Positions 21,692 to 34,200 of a DNA stretch of 64,000 nt are shown here, piece by piece. Both the position numbers and the translations under genes were made by a program. Origin of the DNA: Tenrec ecaudatus (taxonomy: Eukaryota > Chordata > Mammalia > Afrosoricida > Tenrecidae); the NCBI RefSeq assembly GCF_050624435.1, contig NC_134536.1, forward strand, positions 130,788,758 to 130,852,757, written 5' to 3'. Position 1 is the first letter of the stretch, and each line of letters starts with the position of its first letter. The notes under the pieces are model-generated. The model was not told where the DNA came from and made no database searches. It saw only the letters and a list, made by a program, of their open reading frames with translations.

Positions 21692-24600
21692 CTGAAAGCA
21701 GACGGTGAATGTCAGAAACAGGAGGAGTGTGCACAGCAATGACACACGTCACTGTGGCCCTGGAGGAGACAGGAGGCGCTCTCTCTAGGGCAGCGGTTCT
21801 CCACGGTCCTCTGCCGAGACCCTTTCATACAGTTCCTCACGTGGTGGTGACCCCAACCATAACATGATTGTCATTCTGTTACTGTTATGAATGGTGAGAC
21901 CCCTGTGAAAGGGTCATCCAACCCCCAAAGGGGTCGCGACCCACAGGTTGAGAACCGCTGGTCTAGGGGTTCTTTTCCGTCTCCGTTGTTCTTCGCCTTA
22001 ACCAGTTACCATCACAGGCAAGGCCTTCTTCTCCCCTCAGGGACCATCCAGCCATTCCAAGGAAGTGCCTATTGTTTGGAGCTGGGCCAACGCAGAGCTT
22101 TCTAAGCCAGGGGAGCTATAGACACCCCTAGCTGCGAGGGGCTGGGGAAGTGGTTCTGGTTCAGAACCTAAGGGGTCTCTGTTTCGTGAGGCAGGACCCA
22201 CCCAAGTACAGGGAGAGCTGGAGCATTGCTTCCGGCGGAGGACTAACACGTTACTTCGAGGGGAGCCTTTGGCTGCTTGGGAATACGAATCTGAGACTGC
22301 TCTGCTGACTCTCAGACGAAGGTTTCGGGAAGGAGTGCTTACCTTCCACTCCTAACTGTCCTTCTGCAGAGGGGCTGTCTTTGAGGAATCCCTCCTCTAG
22401 CCAAATCTCGGTCAAGCAGGTGTCAGTCAGCAGCACGGATTCTCTATTTCCACATCTCATCACTGATGCTTTAAGCTCAGTGACCCACTGGTGATAGACA
22501 GGGCAGGTGACACACCGAGAGAAGAACCCCTTGAAGTACTGAAAGGAAGAGTGGGCCCATCAGCACAGAGATTGGCACCGTTCAACCCCGACGTCTGCCA
22601 GAACATGCAACAGGCCTTGTTCTGTGCGCTCGCCCAGGGCTGGGGGGCAGGGAGCGCTTACTGGTGCCAAGTGGGCCTAACACAGCTTGTTCTAGGACAC
22701 GGAAGGGCGAGGACGTGTCTCTTGGGCTCAAAATGCAGGGCTGTAGGGAAATGTATTGACTTATCGACTGAGCCACTGAGTGGGGGCCATTGAAAAAAGC
22801 TAAATGTTAGTGGACTTTTTTAGCAGCAGTGCCATGGGTGGGGGGTGAGGGCAGGATTTAAGGAATCCACTCCTGACCCAGTCTCAAGACTCCCTGGGAG
22901 AGTAGAGGAGCTGCGTGCACTAAAGGTAGAGAAGCGAAAGGCTCCAGCAGGAAAGCAGGCGGAACGAGTGAAGGTAAGTGTGTTAGGAAGAGAGGCCAGC
23001 GGCAGAAAGAGTAGTAACCAAGCAAGCTGTCCGGTGGAGAGCAGCAGAGAAGCAACACCTGGAGCATCTGGCCCCGCGTCTCTGGGGGGATGTTCACGCA
23101 GACGCCCTCTGGCATTCGGTGTACCATTAGCACCTGGCACTCTAGGAAGCGAACAAAGCCATGTGAACCAAACAGCGAGGCGTTGGTTCTTTCCACCAGC
23201 TGGCGAGCCTTCCGGAGGTGGTGCTCAAACAGCTCCCACTGGGCGTCCTGGGCGAACCTGGAGGGAAAGAGCCACAGCTCTCAGCTCGGCCCCCTGCGTG
23301 CCAAGGGCAGCACCTGGATAAAGCATCACTTCCTGAAGCTCTAAGGAACGGTCGGATGTCTGAGGCTGGGAAACTCACATAAGCGATTAACTCACATCCA
23401 AGGAGACTTTAAACAAATTACTCTAGCACTTTATGTGAGCACTCACCCACTCAAAAGTTACCCCATTCCTCAAGCTTTGTCCTCAATGTAGAGAACTTCA
23501 TCCTCATTCTATTGAACCTTTTTTACTGATGGGAGAGCAAAAGTAAGCTAAACCAGACACAAAAACCAGACCCGCTGCCATGGCGTTGATTCTGAGTCAC
23601 AGCCAGCCCACAGGACAGAGACGTGCTGCTTAGGGTTTCTGGGGCTATAGCTCACAGAAACAGACTGCCGCCTCGTTCTCCCTCAGCAGAGCCACCCTTC
23701 CCCCCGTGCCCCACGAGGGCCCCTGAAAGGGAAGGGAGGCATGCTGGATTGTCCTGCCTGGAAGGGGACAAGGACATAGCTTAAACGGCCTCCTGGTGTC
23801 CTTCCATTCCCACCCTTCCCGGTCCGCCTCGGAAAGCGACCCTGGTGCCCGCATTACCACATGGCCAGGGAGGAGTGGAGCCCCAGCATGATGTTGCTCC
23901 GAGAGGCTAGGACACAGCTGTGCTCGTGGCGCTGGACGAAACGCAGACATTCTCGGAAGGGTCGGCACCGCCATCCTGTGGGCACAGAGGGGACCCCGAC
24001 TAGGCCATCACGGCAGGCAGGCAGGGACGGGGCATGGGGTAGCAGGCAGAAGGGGGAGACGAGACCTGAAAGGCAGAGAGCCTTCTGAACCACCCAGTGG
24101 GTCTTGTCCTTCAGGGACCAGCAGCCTCGGCCATGCCTTGGAGGTCGGCCTCATGATTGCATGTTCCAACCATGCAGGACAGCCGGCTGCCAGCAGTTAC
24201 CTTTCCCATAGAGGAGCAGATCCAAGCAAGCAGAGTAGAAGCAGGCCAGGCCCAGGACGTCATGTCCCTGGGAGATGAGTGCCCACTGGCTCTCCAGAAC
24301 CCGGACACACAGAGCAAATCTGTGGAGAGACACACACTGGTCCAGGAAGGGAGTGGAGAGGACGGGGCCCCGGGGAGCCCCGTGTGCACCTCAAAGTAGA
24401 GGTCTTCGAAGGAGGTGGGAGAAAGCCTGTCAGGCAGTTTCCAGAGTCAAATTGCTATTAAGTCCCCAGAAAATGGAAAACAGATAATATGTAGATAAAT
24501 ATAGAGAACAGCAAGTATCTTGAAAGATGGTCCACGAGGCACCGCAAAGGATGGAGTAGTTCTGACTCAGCAATACCACTGCCAACCCCATACACACTGC

Positions 24601-27600
24601 TTTCTGGGGTGCCTGGGGACAAGACCCCTGGACTGTGGTAACAGTACAGCGTCTCCCTCTGCAGCCCAAACCTCCCTGCCAGAACATCCCCACCCCTTCT
24701 AGACAACAGACATCAATGACGGAAAACGAGGGTAATACTTCTTCTCCAGAAATGCAGATCTGAAGAGAACTGCCAACACCAGGTTCTCTAGAGCGCGGAT
24801 CCTGAAGTGTCTGCATATCTCGTAGGCTTGAAACCCTGGGGAGGTCAGAGAGCAAGCACTGTGTGAGTTCTAGCTAGGACCCTGGGCTCCCCAAAGCCCC
24901 AGGCCTGCCAGCCCCAACCACCATTACCGAGGCTGATGGCGAAGTCCAGATGGCCGAGGCAGAGTTTGGTGTAGGCCAAGGCCTGCAGGAGCTGGGCCGT
25001 GGCCAGCGAATCCACTCTGGAGAGCCAGCATGCGCTGCTTTTCTGAATGGCCACCTTTTCAGAGCGCAGCCACGCCTCCCTGTCGCCCACACTTTGTGAG
25101 TACCGGGAGAGGTCCACATAGGTAGAGATGACCTGTGGAGCAGCAAACATGGGCCACACAGACTGTTCACCCCATGCCCGCTACAGGACTCTGCTCTCAT
25201 CTGCCCCATCCAGCGGTGTGTCTGCCGCTGGCCTCTCCTCCGGCTCTGAGGGCGTGCTCCTCCGGGCCCCTGCACTTCTAATCTCCTTGTGCCCTCAAGA
25301 TCATTTCCAGAAGCTAGCCAGCTCCTCTACTTGCCTCTCTCCTTCGCTAAGCTGAGATTTTCTCCTTCAAAATACTGGCCAAACTGCACCTCGTTTGTGT
25401 TTTCTTAAATTACATCCGCTTCTGAACTGCTGCCTAGAATCTCGATAGCTCTGTGCAGACCGGGCAAAGCTCCGAGAGCTCGCAGCTTCTGCAAACACTG
25501 TCTTCCCTAGGTTGCCAGGACACCAGGCTCTCTTGGTCTTCCTCCTGCTCCGGATCCTTCCTTCTTCTTCTTGGGTTGGTGTCTTTCTCTCTCCCACTGA
25601 CCTCTGAGCATCGCAGATTTCCTCTCTCTTTGGACTTACTCTCTTCTCTGTACCCGGTTCCTTGGTGACTTTGCCTGCCTCCTGGTTTAAGTATCTTCTA
25701 CACATTGATGAATTCCACACTTCTAACTCTAACTCAGAACCTCTTCCCTAAACCCTACATTTCTACAAAGGGGGTACTCCCCACAAATGGGGGGGGGGAG
25801 CTCTGCTGGGCGGAGCTTTTATAGTATACATTTTCCCTGCTAGTCGGGCATCGAGCCACTCACTCTGAGCCAGGGGCACTGCCTGGGAAGGTTCTCTCTG
25901 GTCACAGTGAATTTTTTCATAAAGCAGTTTCACTTGAACCTCATTTTTGTGATGGCCGATTTAAGAGAACAGGGTCCAGCTCTGAAACTTTGTTTCCTGC
26001 TGGGGGAAAAGTGCTACAGATACTGCTGTGATGTTGAACACAGCTTACAAGGGCAGCACTATGGGAAAAACTCAAACGTAGGAGTGGTTTTCTTGTTTCA
26101 AAAAAGGTAAAATGTTGGTTTATGACAAAACCTCATTCTAGACCTACGTCAGCTTCCCAAATGGACAAAAATGTTGACAAAATCCATGCACTTTTGCTTG
26201 AAGATGGATGAAGGGCCGTTAAAGAGATGGGGAAGTGATGTGACTGTCTTGGAGCTCAGTTCAGCAAGTTCTAACAGAAGATTTGGGGATGACGAGGGTC
26301 ACTACGAAATCTGTGCCTCGGGTTCTGACTGACCAGGAAAGAGTGTCGAGTGGAAACATGGTACACTTTGAAAGATCAACTCTGAAGCCACCCAGGCTTT
26401 TTACAAGGTCATTACTGGTGACGAGACATGGTGCTGTTCTTACGACCCTGAAAGCAGACATCAGGCAAGCCAGTGGAAGATGCCATCACCACCTCCCCCC
26501 ACCCCCCAGATCTTGTCAAGTGAAATCAAAGATCAAGATGATGCTCATTTGGCTTTTTTTGAGCATGTGAGGGTGATAGTGTATTTGGAGTTCGTTCCAC
26601 CAGATCAGACTGTTAAGCAAGCTTTCTATTTAGAGGTTCTGAAAAGATTGCATACCAGCGTGTAACAAAAAGGCCTGATTTGTGGCAGATGGGTGACTGG
26701 CTTTGCCACCGCAACAATGCACCTGCTCATGCAGCCATCTCAGTGTGCCAGTTTTTGGCGCAAAACAGCATGACTCTCTTGCCCCATGTACCTGACTTAT
26801 GTGACCTCACGCTGTGCAACTCCTTTTTGTTTCCAAGAATGCAGAGGGACAGGAAAGAACAGCAATTTGAAGACGTAGAAGAGGTGAAGAAAAAAAACGA
26901 GGGAGATGCTGTCAGCCATCCAAACAGATACGTTTGAAAAATGTTTCCAAGAATGGAATCGCAGATTGGACAAATGTATCCAGTGTAGTGGAGAGTACTT
27001 TAAAGGTGATAAGGTTGCTTTGTAAAAAAGTTTAAATACATAGCTTTGGGAAAAAATTGCTTTTGGGGGAGGGGTAACCCCTCGTATGTTACCTCTTCAC
27101 TGTCTGTTTCTCAGTGCCTGGCACACAGTGTCATCCAACATTACATGAAGGAATGGCGGGAGGGAAGCAACAAAGAACCAGATAAGACAATGAACAAGAC
27201 ACATTTGTCCCTTAAAATCGACACTACTACTCCTTCCACAAGGGCTTCTCCAAGAGCACGACTAAAGCTGTGACCTGCCCAAAGCAGTTCATAGCCAGCT
27301 CTTGACAACCTCCTGTGTTTCCGAGAAGCTGTGCTTCCGTGACTGAGCATTTGGAAAGGAACCCTGGTGGTGCTATGGGTGAGGCGCTGGGCTGGTAACG
27401 AAAAGGTTGGCAGCTGAAACCCATCAGCTGCCCAGGGGGCAAAGATGAGGCTGTCTGCTCCCGTAAAGATGAACACAAACCCTGGAGAGACAGAATGGAC
27501 TTGATGGTTGTGGGGGAATCTTTGGGAAGTGAATCACCGGGCTTTTCCATTAGCAGACAAGCCCTTCACCATGTGTACCGCCCAAGGTATGGTTTCGAAC

Positions 27601-30600
27601 AGAGGCACAAAATCTGTCTTCAGTTCAGGAGGGAAAGATAACCCCAAACTCACCCAAACACTGCAAACTGAAACATCCCACTCGAGTATATGAAAGTATG
27701 TGAAACGTGGTGGCGTCATGTCTGGGGTGTTGAGGAATCACGTGAAAACCAAGCACTGAGCCGGTCTCTCTCTTCAGCACCTGCTCCCGAGCCTGGGTCA
27801 GGGGGAAAGAAAAACTCCCTCACCTGGGCTTCGTCTCCAAACTCCTCAGCTAAATTCTTCTGCATGAGTGTGGCCAGGTAGGCAAATCGGCGATTGCTGG
27901 CTGTGGCGTCCAGGTTGTAGAGTTGCCAGAGCAGCGAGAGGCAATGCACCTGCTGCTGGAGGATCGCCAGCTTCTTCTTACTGTTGTCGAGCACGAGCTG
28001 GTTAGTACACCCTACTCTGCGCCACCTCCCAACAGTACCGCCCACAAGAAGTCCAGTCTCCCCAGGACAGGGCCATTGCCAGACCTTCCAACTCAGGGAT
28101 GGTCCCGAGATTGCACTGCTTCTAACTCCGTATGCACTACTGCCAGTCTTCCCTCTCAACCGGGACAATAAACTAGTGCAATTCAATGACTAGGAGGCAG
28201 TAGATGACAGGCCTGTCATTTGAAATCAAAAGGCCAGCATTTACTCCAGGACAAAGATCAGAAGGGTGAGAGAAGAGGAATGGAAACAGGAGACACAGGA
28301 GGAAGTGAGGTAAGGGGTGTTTCATTGTGGGGATTGTAATCAATAAAGTGAAACAAAATGTGTATGAATGGCATAGAAAGTGGATTTGCTCTGTTAACCT
28401 TCACCTAATTTGCAATGAAAGGTTAAAAGAACACAATAATAAATAAATTGGTGGAATGTTACATTCTTTCTCTGCTTTCTGTGTGTATATATATGTAAAT
28501 CTACAGATGCTTAAGAGCTCACTGCCATCGAGCCGATGACGACTCACAGTGACCCTATGGGACACTCTGGGTTTCTGAGACTGTAGCTCTCTAAGCGAAC
28601 AGAAAGCTGCATCCCTTTCCCTCAGAGTGGCTGGTGACTTTGAACTGCAGCCCTTGCAATTAGCAGCCCAACACTGAACTACTAAGCCACCAGGGCTCCT
28701 CTCCACAGCTATGTCTACGCGTCTGTAAATAGACATGCAGATATTTATAGACATATGTATATTTATTGTCAAGGGTTTCATTTGATGAGGATCTACATTC
28801 AGTGATCATGGAAGGATCAGTCAAGAAACCACACACTATACCGCACCGGGGAAATCTACAACAAAAGGCCTGCAGAAAGTCTTTTAAAGCCCGTGAAGAC
28901 TACGGTGCGCCTGACCCAAGTGGCGGGATTTCAGTGGCTTCATGTGATGCCTGGACAAGACCTAAGGAAGTCTGGAGAAGCGGATGCCCTGTCACTACGA
29001 TGGGGCACATCATGGATTAAACCGGTTCTGGAGGCTGAGCCTCAGAGGGACCACAGGGTGAGGTTGCCTTTCCCACACGGGCTCTGTCGCCAGGAGGCTC
29101 CAGTCACTAGCCGAGGCCACTTGGGTGAAGGAGAGGGTCCGTGAAAGAGAGGCAGACTCTCAGTGAGACACACTGACGTGGTAGATAGTGGCTTAAAACA
29201 ACAGTACCTGTGAGGATGGCCCAGGCCGTGTTGTTTTTGATTTACAGAGAGAGGGTCACCGGGAGTCAGAACCCCAACCCCTACAACGTATTTATTTGAT
29301 AAGGCAATACTATTCTCTACAATCAAACGGTTCCAGTTCTGCTAGGCTGGAGGGGTAGGGTGGCAGACCTAGAAATGTGAATTAAATGTGCCTGGAAGGA
29401 CAAGTGCGGGTCACTGTAAGCGAAGCCCCAGGCTGGGTCCTGGGGTGGACGCAGGGCCCTGTGGCTGAGGGGGCCAGTGCAACTTCGTCTGGCTTCTCAC
29501 TTTGCACTCGGGTTGTTTGCAGGTCGGCTCAGGAAACAGGACGGCCAGTATTGTTCCAGGAATGTTTGGAAAAGGACGCCAAGCCAGGTCCAAGGGAAAT
29601 TCCTTTTCAGCAACCGAAGGGCCTGCCTCGCCAGTTTTTTGGCCAAGGTGATCTGCCCCATGTTGAAACAGACCTGGAGAGGGGAAAGGAAAAGTGGGCT
29701 TGTCCATGAGGGGGGAGCACCACAGACACACTGGGCTCATTTCCCTCGGGGATGTGCAGTTGAGGTCACTGCGGGGCTAGAGTGAGCTGGTTGGACCAGA
29801 GCCTGCTCGGCAGTCACACTAACATGCACCAGCAGGGTCATAAACAAGCAAACACCCCGCTCCGCACAGAAACAAGCCCACTGCCATCGGGCCAGTTCCA
29901 GCTCATAGCAACCCGAGGGCAGCAAGAACTGTGCAACCGCGTCGCCATAGCTGCCATCTCCACATCTGTCTCCTCGCGGCCAGCTGCTGGGTTTAGACTG
30001 CCAGCCTCCTGGCTAGCAGCTGAGTTCCTGACCAGTAAGCCACTAGGGCTCCTTTGAAACCAGCAGAGTGGGATGAGAGGACAGAACAACGCGAGGGCAT
30101 CTGCCGCTCTCACGGTCCTCGTACCTGGCAGGGAATGGTGGCAGGGAACGGCTGTCCTTTACCAAGAGCTGCTAGACTATGGTGGGAGAGTCATGTAAGT
30201 AGAGACTCGGGCCATCTTGGATGCCACAGACATGAGCTGAAAAACCACCACGCCCCCCAGTTCATTTCTTCCCAGGTCGCATCACAGAGCCCCCCCCCCC
30301 CAAGATGTCATCCCGCAAGATGCAACCAAGTACTGTGACTCCAAAATAATCTTGAGAAGGCTGCATTGGGCCTCCTTCTAGAGGGGAGGAAGGACGATTG
30401 CATTTGAGTCCAAAGACCTCTTGGTCAAAGCATACATAATGCAACACGGCAGACAATCGAAACGTTCCCTCAGTGTCCCTGCGCATTGTAGACGGTAGGC
30501 TTGCTCTCCACACAGATGAGTGGAGGCTTACAGTTGAACCCGTTCATATATGCGTACACTCCAACGAGTCGAGGCCATGAAGGGCACTTCACACAACTAC

Positions 30601-31171
30601 AGACACACCGAACTCCAATAAACACGAGGCTGCTTATTAAGAAACACGTATTAAGCCTTCATGGAACTTACATTTATAGAGTACTCTCAAATCGTTATTA
30701 AATATAAAGTTGTCCATATCATCCACTGAGCATCTTAATCTCTGGAAAATCCTCTGATAGGGACATTTTCGCAAAGGAAGGCAGAGAACTTGATAAGAAT
30801 GCTCACGGTAGCAATGGTTATGATAACCAACATTTGAGCCGACCTAAGTGCACATGAAGGGAATGGCCGCATCACGCTGATGCATCCGTCACTGGCACTT
30901 GCCCTTGTTGGCTGCGTGATGAATAAACCACCAGGATGCAAAGATGCTTGGTCTGTACTACCAACCATAAATGCCAGATGCAGCTGAGAATCTCAAATCG
31001 GATCCTATTAAAAATAACAATATGACTGTGCATGTCAATATGCACCCAATTTTGATATGAGTTCGGTGGGGCTTCTCCCTGATCCTCTGCTCCTATAAAG
31101 ATTACAGAGCAGGAAACCGTATGTGACAAATTCCTAGATTTTGAATTTTCATAACCTTGGACCACATCTAT

Positions 31172-31216
<45 letters not shown>

Positions 31217-34200
31217 AAATCTGACAAGACGTAATAGGGTCGCCGTCAAAGGGAAATAACCAAAGCTCCCAGGCCATCCCCCCCACCTCACCTCAGACCT
31301 CAGCCTGCAGAAGGTGGCCTCTTCAAACTGACAGATGTGCACTGTCCGCCTTCTCAAGAAGGAGAAGGCCGAGGGTTGTCCCAGGAGACTGCTCGCCTTC
31401 CGCAAGTAAAAGAAGGCCTCAGGGGGAGATAGATGTCAGATTAGGATTGAAGGGGGGGATGGGGAGCAGACTGGGGCGAGGGCTGGAGTCCCAGTGGAGG
31501 AGCCAGGCGGCTGCAGTAGGCGCTCTCTCACTGCCCCACTCCCGTGTCACGTGCCTTTTCCTGAGTCCCTTCCCTTCCCTCTCCTCTCTCCCTCCCACCT
31601 TCTACTCAAGGTTACTGGAAGTAAGGAACCCCCAAGGCCGAGAGCGGGTCTGCTCACCATGTAATTATCGGCAAGGTCCAAGGAGGCTGCCGCAGCCTCC
31701 AGGAGGTAGTAAAAGGCACACGTGTTTTCTCCGACGACCAAGCAGTGCAGTGTGAGCGGGGCGAGGACTAACTTCAGAACCCTGTCACAGTGGCACGGCT
31801 TGGCGGCCCACATGCCTTTCTCGGGGCTGGTCTGGGCCAGCATCCTCTTCACTCCATCCAGAAAATCCCCCTCTGTTCTTTGTGGAGAAAGCACGGACAC
31901 TTTGATCAGAGGGCTGCCAGGTCTCAGGGCCAAGTCCCCCGGGAGGCTTCAGGAAGTCTTTCTGTCTCTTGCCTCCATCACTCCATATGCTTTTAAAAGT
32001 CAAGAACCGGATATTCAACCGCGAAGCTCTACTAGGGCTCTTTGCAAACCTAGGCCAACTCAAGCACGCGCAATGCAAAGAGGAAAGCGCCATACACGAA
32101 CAGCTCAATGGAAGCATGAAAACGGCAAGAGGCAAAAATACATTTTTATATTGGCATCCTTGAATTCTGCTGGAGTTTCACCTTCTACACCATCTACTTT
32201 ACCTGATCTTGTAACAATTCTGCAGTTATGATCGGCAGAAATTTCCCCCTCTTAGAGATGAAGAAGTCGAGGCTCAACGAGATGAATGGATTTGGTCTCA
32301 CAGCTAATGAGAAGCACAGCCCGAATGAGAGCTCACCTCTTCGGATTCGCTAGTTCAGTGCAGGCTCCACAGGCACCCAGAGGCCGGGCCTTTGGGAGCT
32401 AGACTAGAGCTGAGGTGGGAACAGCAAAGTGGGAGCCAGGGAGAGCCTCTGACGGACAGTGAACACCTGACACACGCGGGAGGCGCATTTCCAAAAGGGA
32501 GAGTTGTGAGAGCAGAGGCACACGTGGGTGAGTGAGGTGGTGGCTCATGTAGAACACATGCACACATGTAGACTACAGCAAGAAATCAGACTGATGAGTG
32601 AAATGGGAACACTGTATAGATTACATGGTGACCCCAAGGCAAGAACGATTAAAACTGATGGGGGGGGGGGGTCCTAGAGAGGTAAGTTATTTAGAAAACA
32701 GATCCATGTTGATATCATTTGGGACTGAAAGTCTTTAAGAAGGCAGATTTCTAGTTGAAGACATCCGTTATATGCAAATTCTTTTGCAACTATTCATTTT
32801 CTTAACCACTAAGAAATACTTTCCCTGAAGAGAACTGACTTATCAGATCTGTTCATCTGAATTCTGAACTGAGTGTAAGAATCAGTCCTGCTGGTGGTAG
32901 GGTATCCACCCCGGGCAGTAGCCTGCCCCGTTTAGTGGTGTCTGCCGCTTGGTCCCCACCCTCCTCCGTGCCCACCCCCAGCACCTCCACCTACCTGCAG
33001 CGGCCACTGGAGAAGGGCTCCTGGCTCTGCAGTGGTTTTGTCTGGGACTGAAAGCTATCTGCAGGGAGAGAAAAATGATCATCTTTAGTGATGTGTGCTT
33101 GAATCATTTGAGAACATCTTACATTCCTACCTTTATGTCGCAGCTCCACTATATATACGGCAGCAACAACAAACTCACTGGCCTGGAGTCATGGGTTTCT
33201 GAGACGGTGACTGTTGACGGGAATAGAAAGCCCGGTCTTTCTCCCGCTGAGCTTGTCCCGGTTTTGAACTGCCAACCATAAGGCTGGCAGCCCTACACAT
33301 AGCCACCCCAGCGCCAGGGCTCCTTGCTATTATAAAGGTAAGTGCTAACATTAGCCTGCAAACACGGTAGATTGCAAGTCCCTTCATGGCAGCTCTTGGT
33401 GATCTAAACCGTTGCCAATGGGTGCAGTTGAGGGGGTTCCAACCCCAGGGGACCCGCGTACAACAGAGCCCAGCTCTTCCCCGTCCTGCACCAGCCTCAC
33501 AACTGCTCCCTCGCTGAGCCCACCGTTGCAGCCACGGTGTCCATCACACGAGGCTCTTCTTCTTATTGTCCAAGAACAGTGTCCTTCTCCAGGGAGGGTT
33601 TCTTCTTAATAACATGTCCAAAGTACATGAGATCAAGCCTTGCCACTCTCACTCCTACAGGGCATTCTGGTCGTCCTTCTTCCGAAATACTTGCTTGTTC
33701 TTTAGGCAACGCATGGTCTATTCAATACTCTTTGCCAAGGCCACAATCCACAGGCGTAAATCCTTCTGTGGTCTTCCTTATTCATGGTGTACGCTCCAAG
33801 TGTACGTGAGGCCCTGCAAAGTATCAGGGCTGAGTCAGGCGCGTCTTAGGCCTCAAGGCGGCATCTTTACTTCGCAACACCTTCAAGAAGTCTTTGCAGG
33901 GAGCACTGGTGGTGCAGTGGTTCCGTGCTGGGCGGTTAACCACAAGCTCAGCCACTTGAAGCCACCAGCTGCCCCCTGGGAGCTTTCTATTCCTGTGAAG
34001 TGACAGTCTCAGGAATTCACACGGTGGTTCTACCTGGTTCTATTGGTTCTCTATGAGTCCGCAGTGACTTGATGGCAGTGAGATCAGTCTTTTTGGTTTG
34101 AGCTTTTGCATATTTATTTGTCCAATATAATATTCCACTTGATTTCCTGATTGCTGGTTCCATGTGCAATGATTACGGATGCAAGCAAAATTAAATCCTT

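Noticed and set aside
24430-24855. A 141-codon reading that extends the exon at 24739-24835 to a TAG near 24700, suggesting a premature stop
   Set aside because: A GT donor at 24738 joins in phase to the next exon, which continues the ADCY10 alignment, so the stop lies in the intron.
29411-29785. Plus-strand frames over the exon at 29501-29673
   Set aside because: They are opposite-strand shadows; the minus strand carries the ADCY10 match and proper splice sites.
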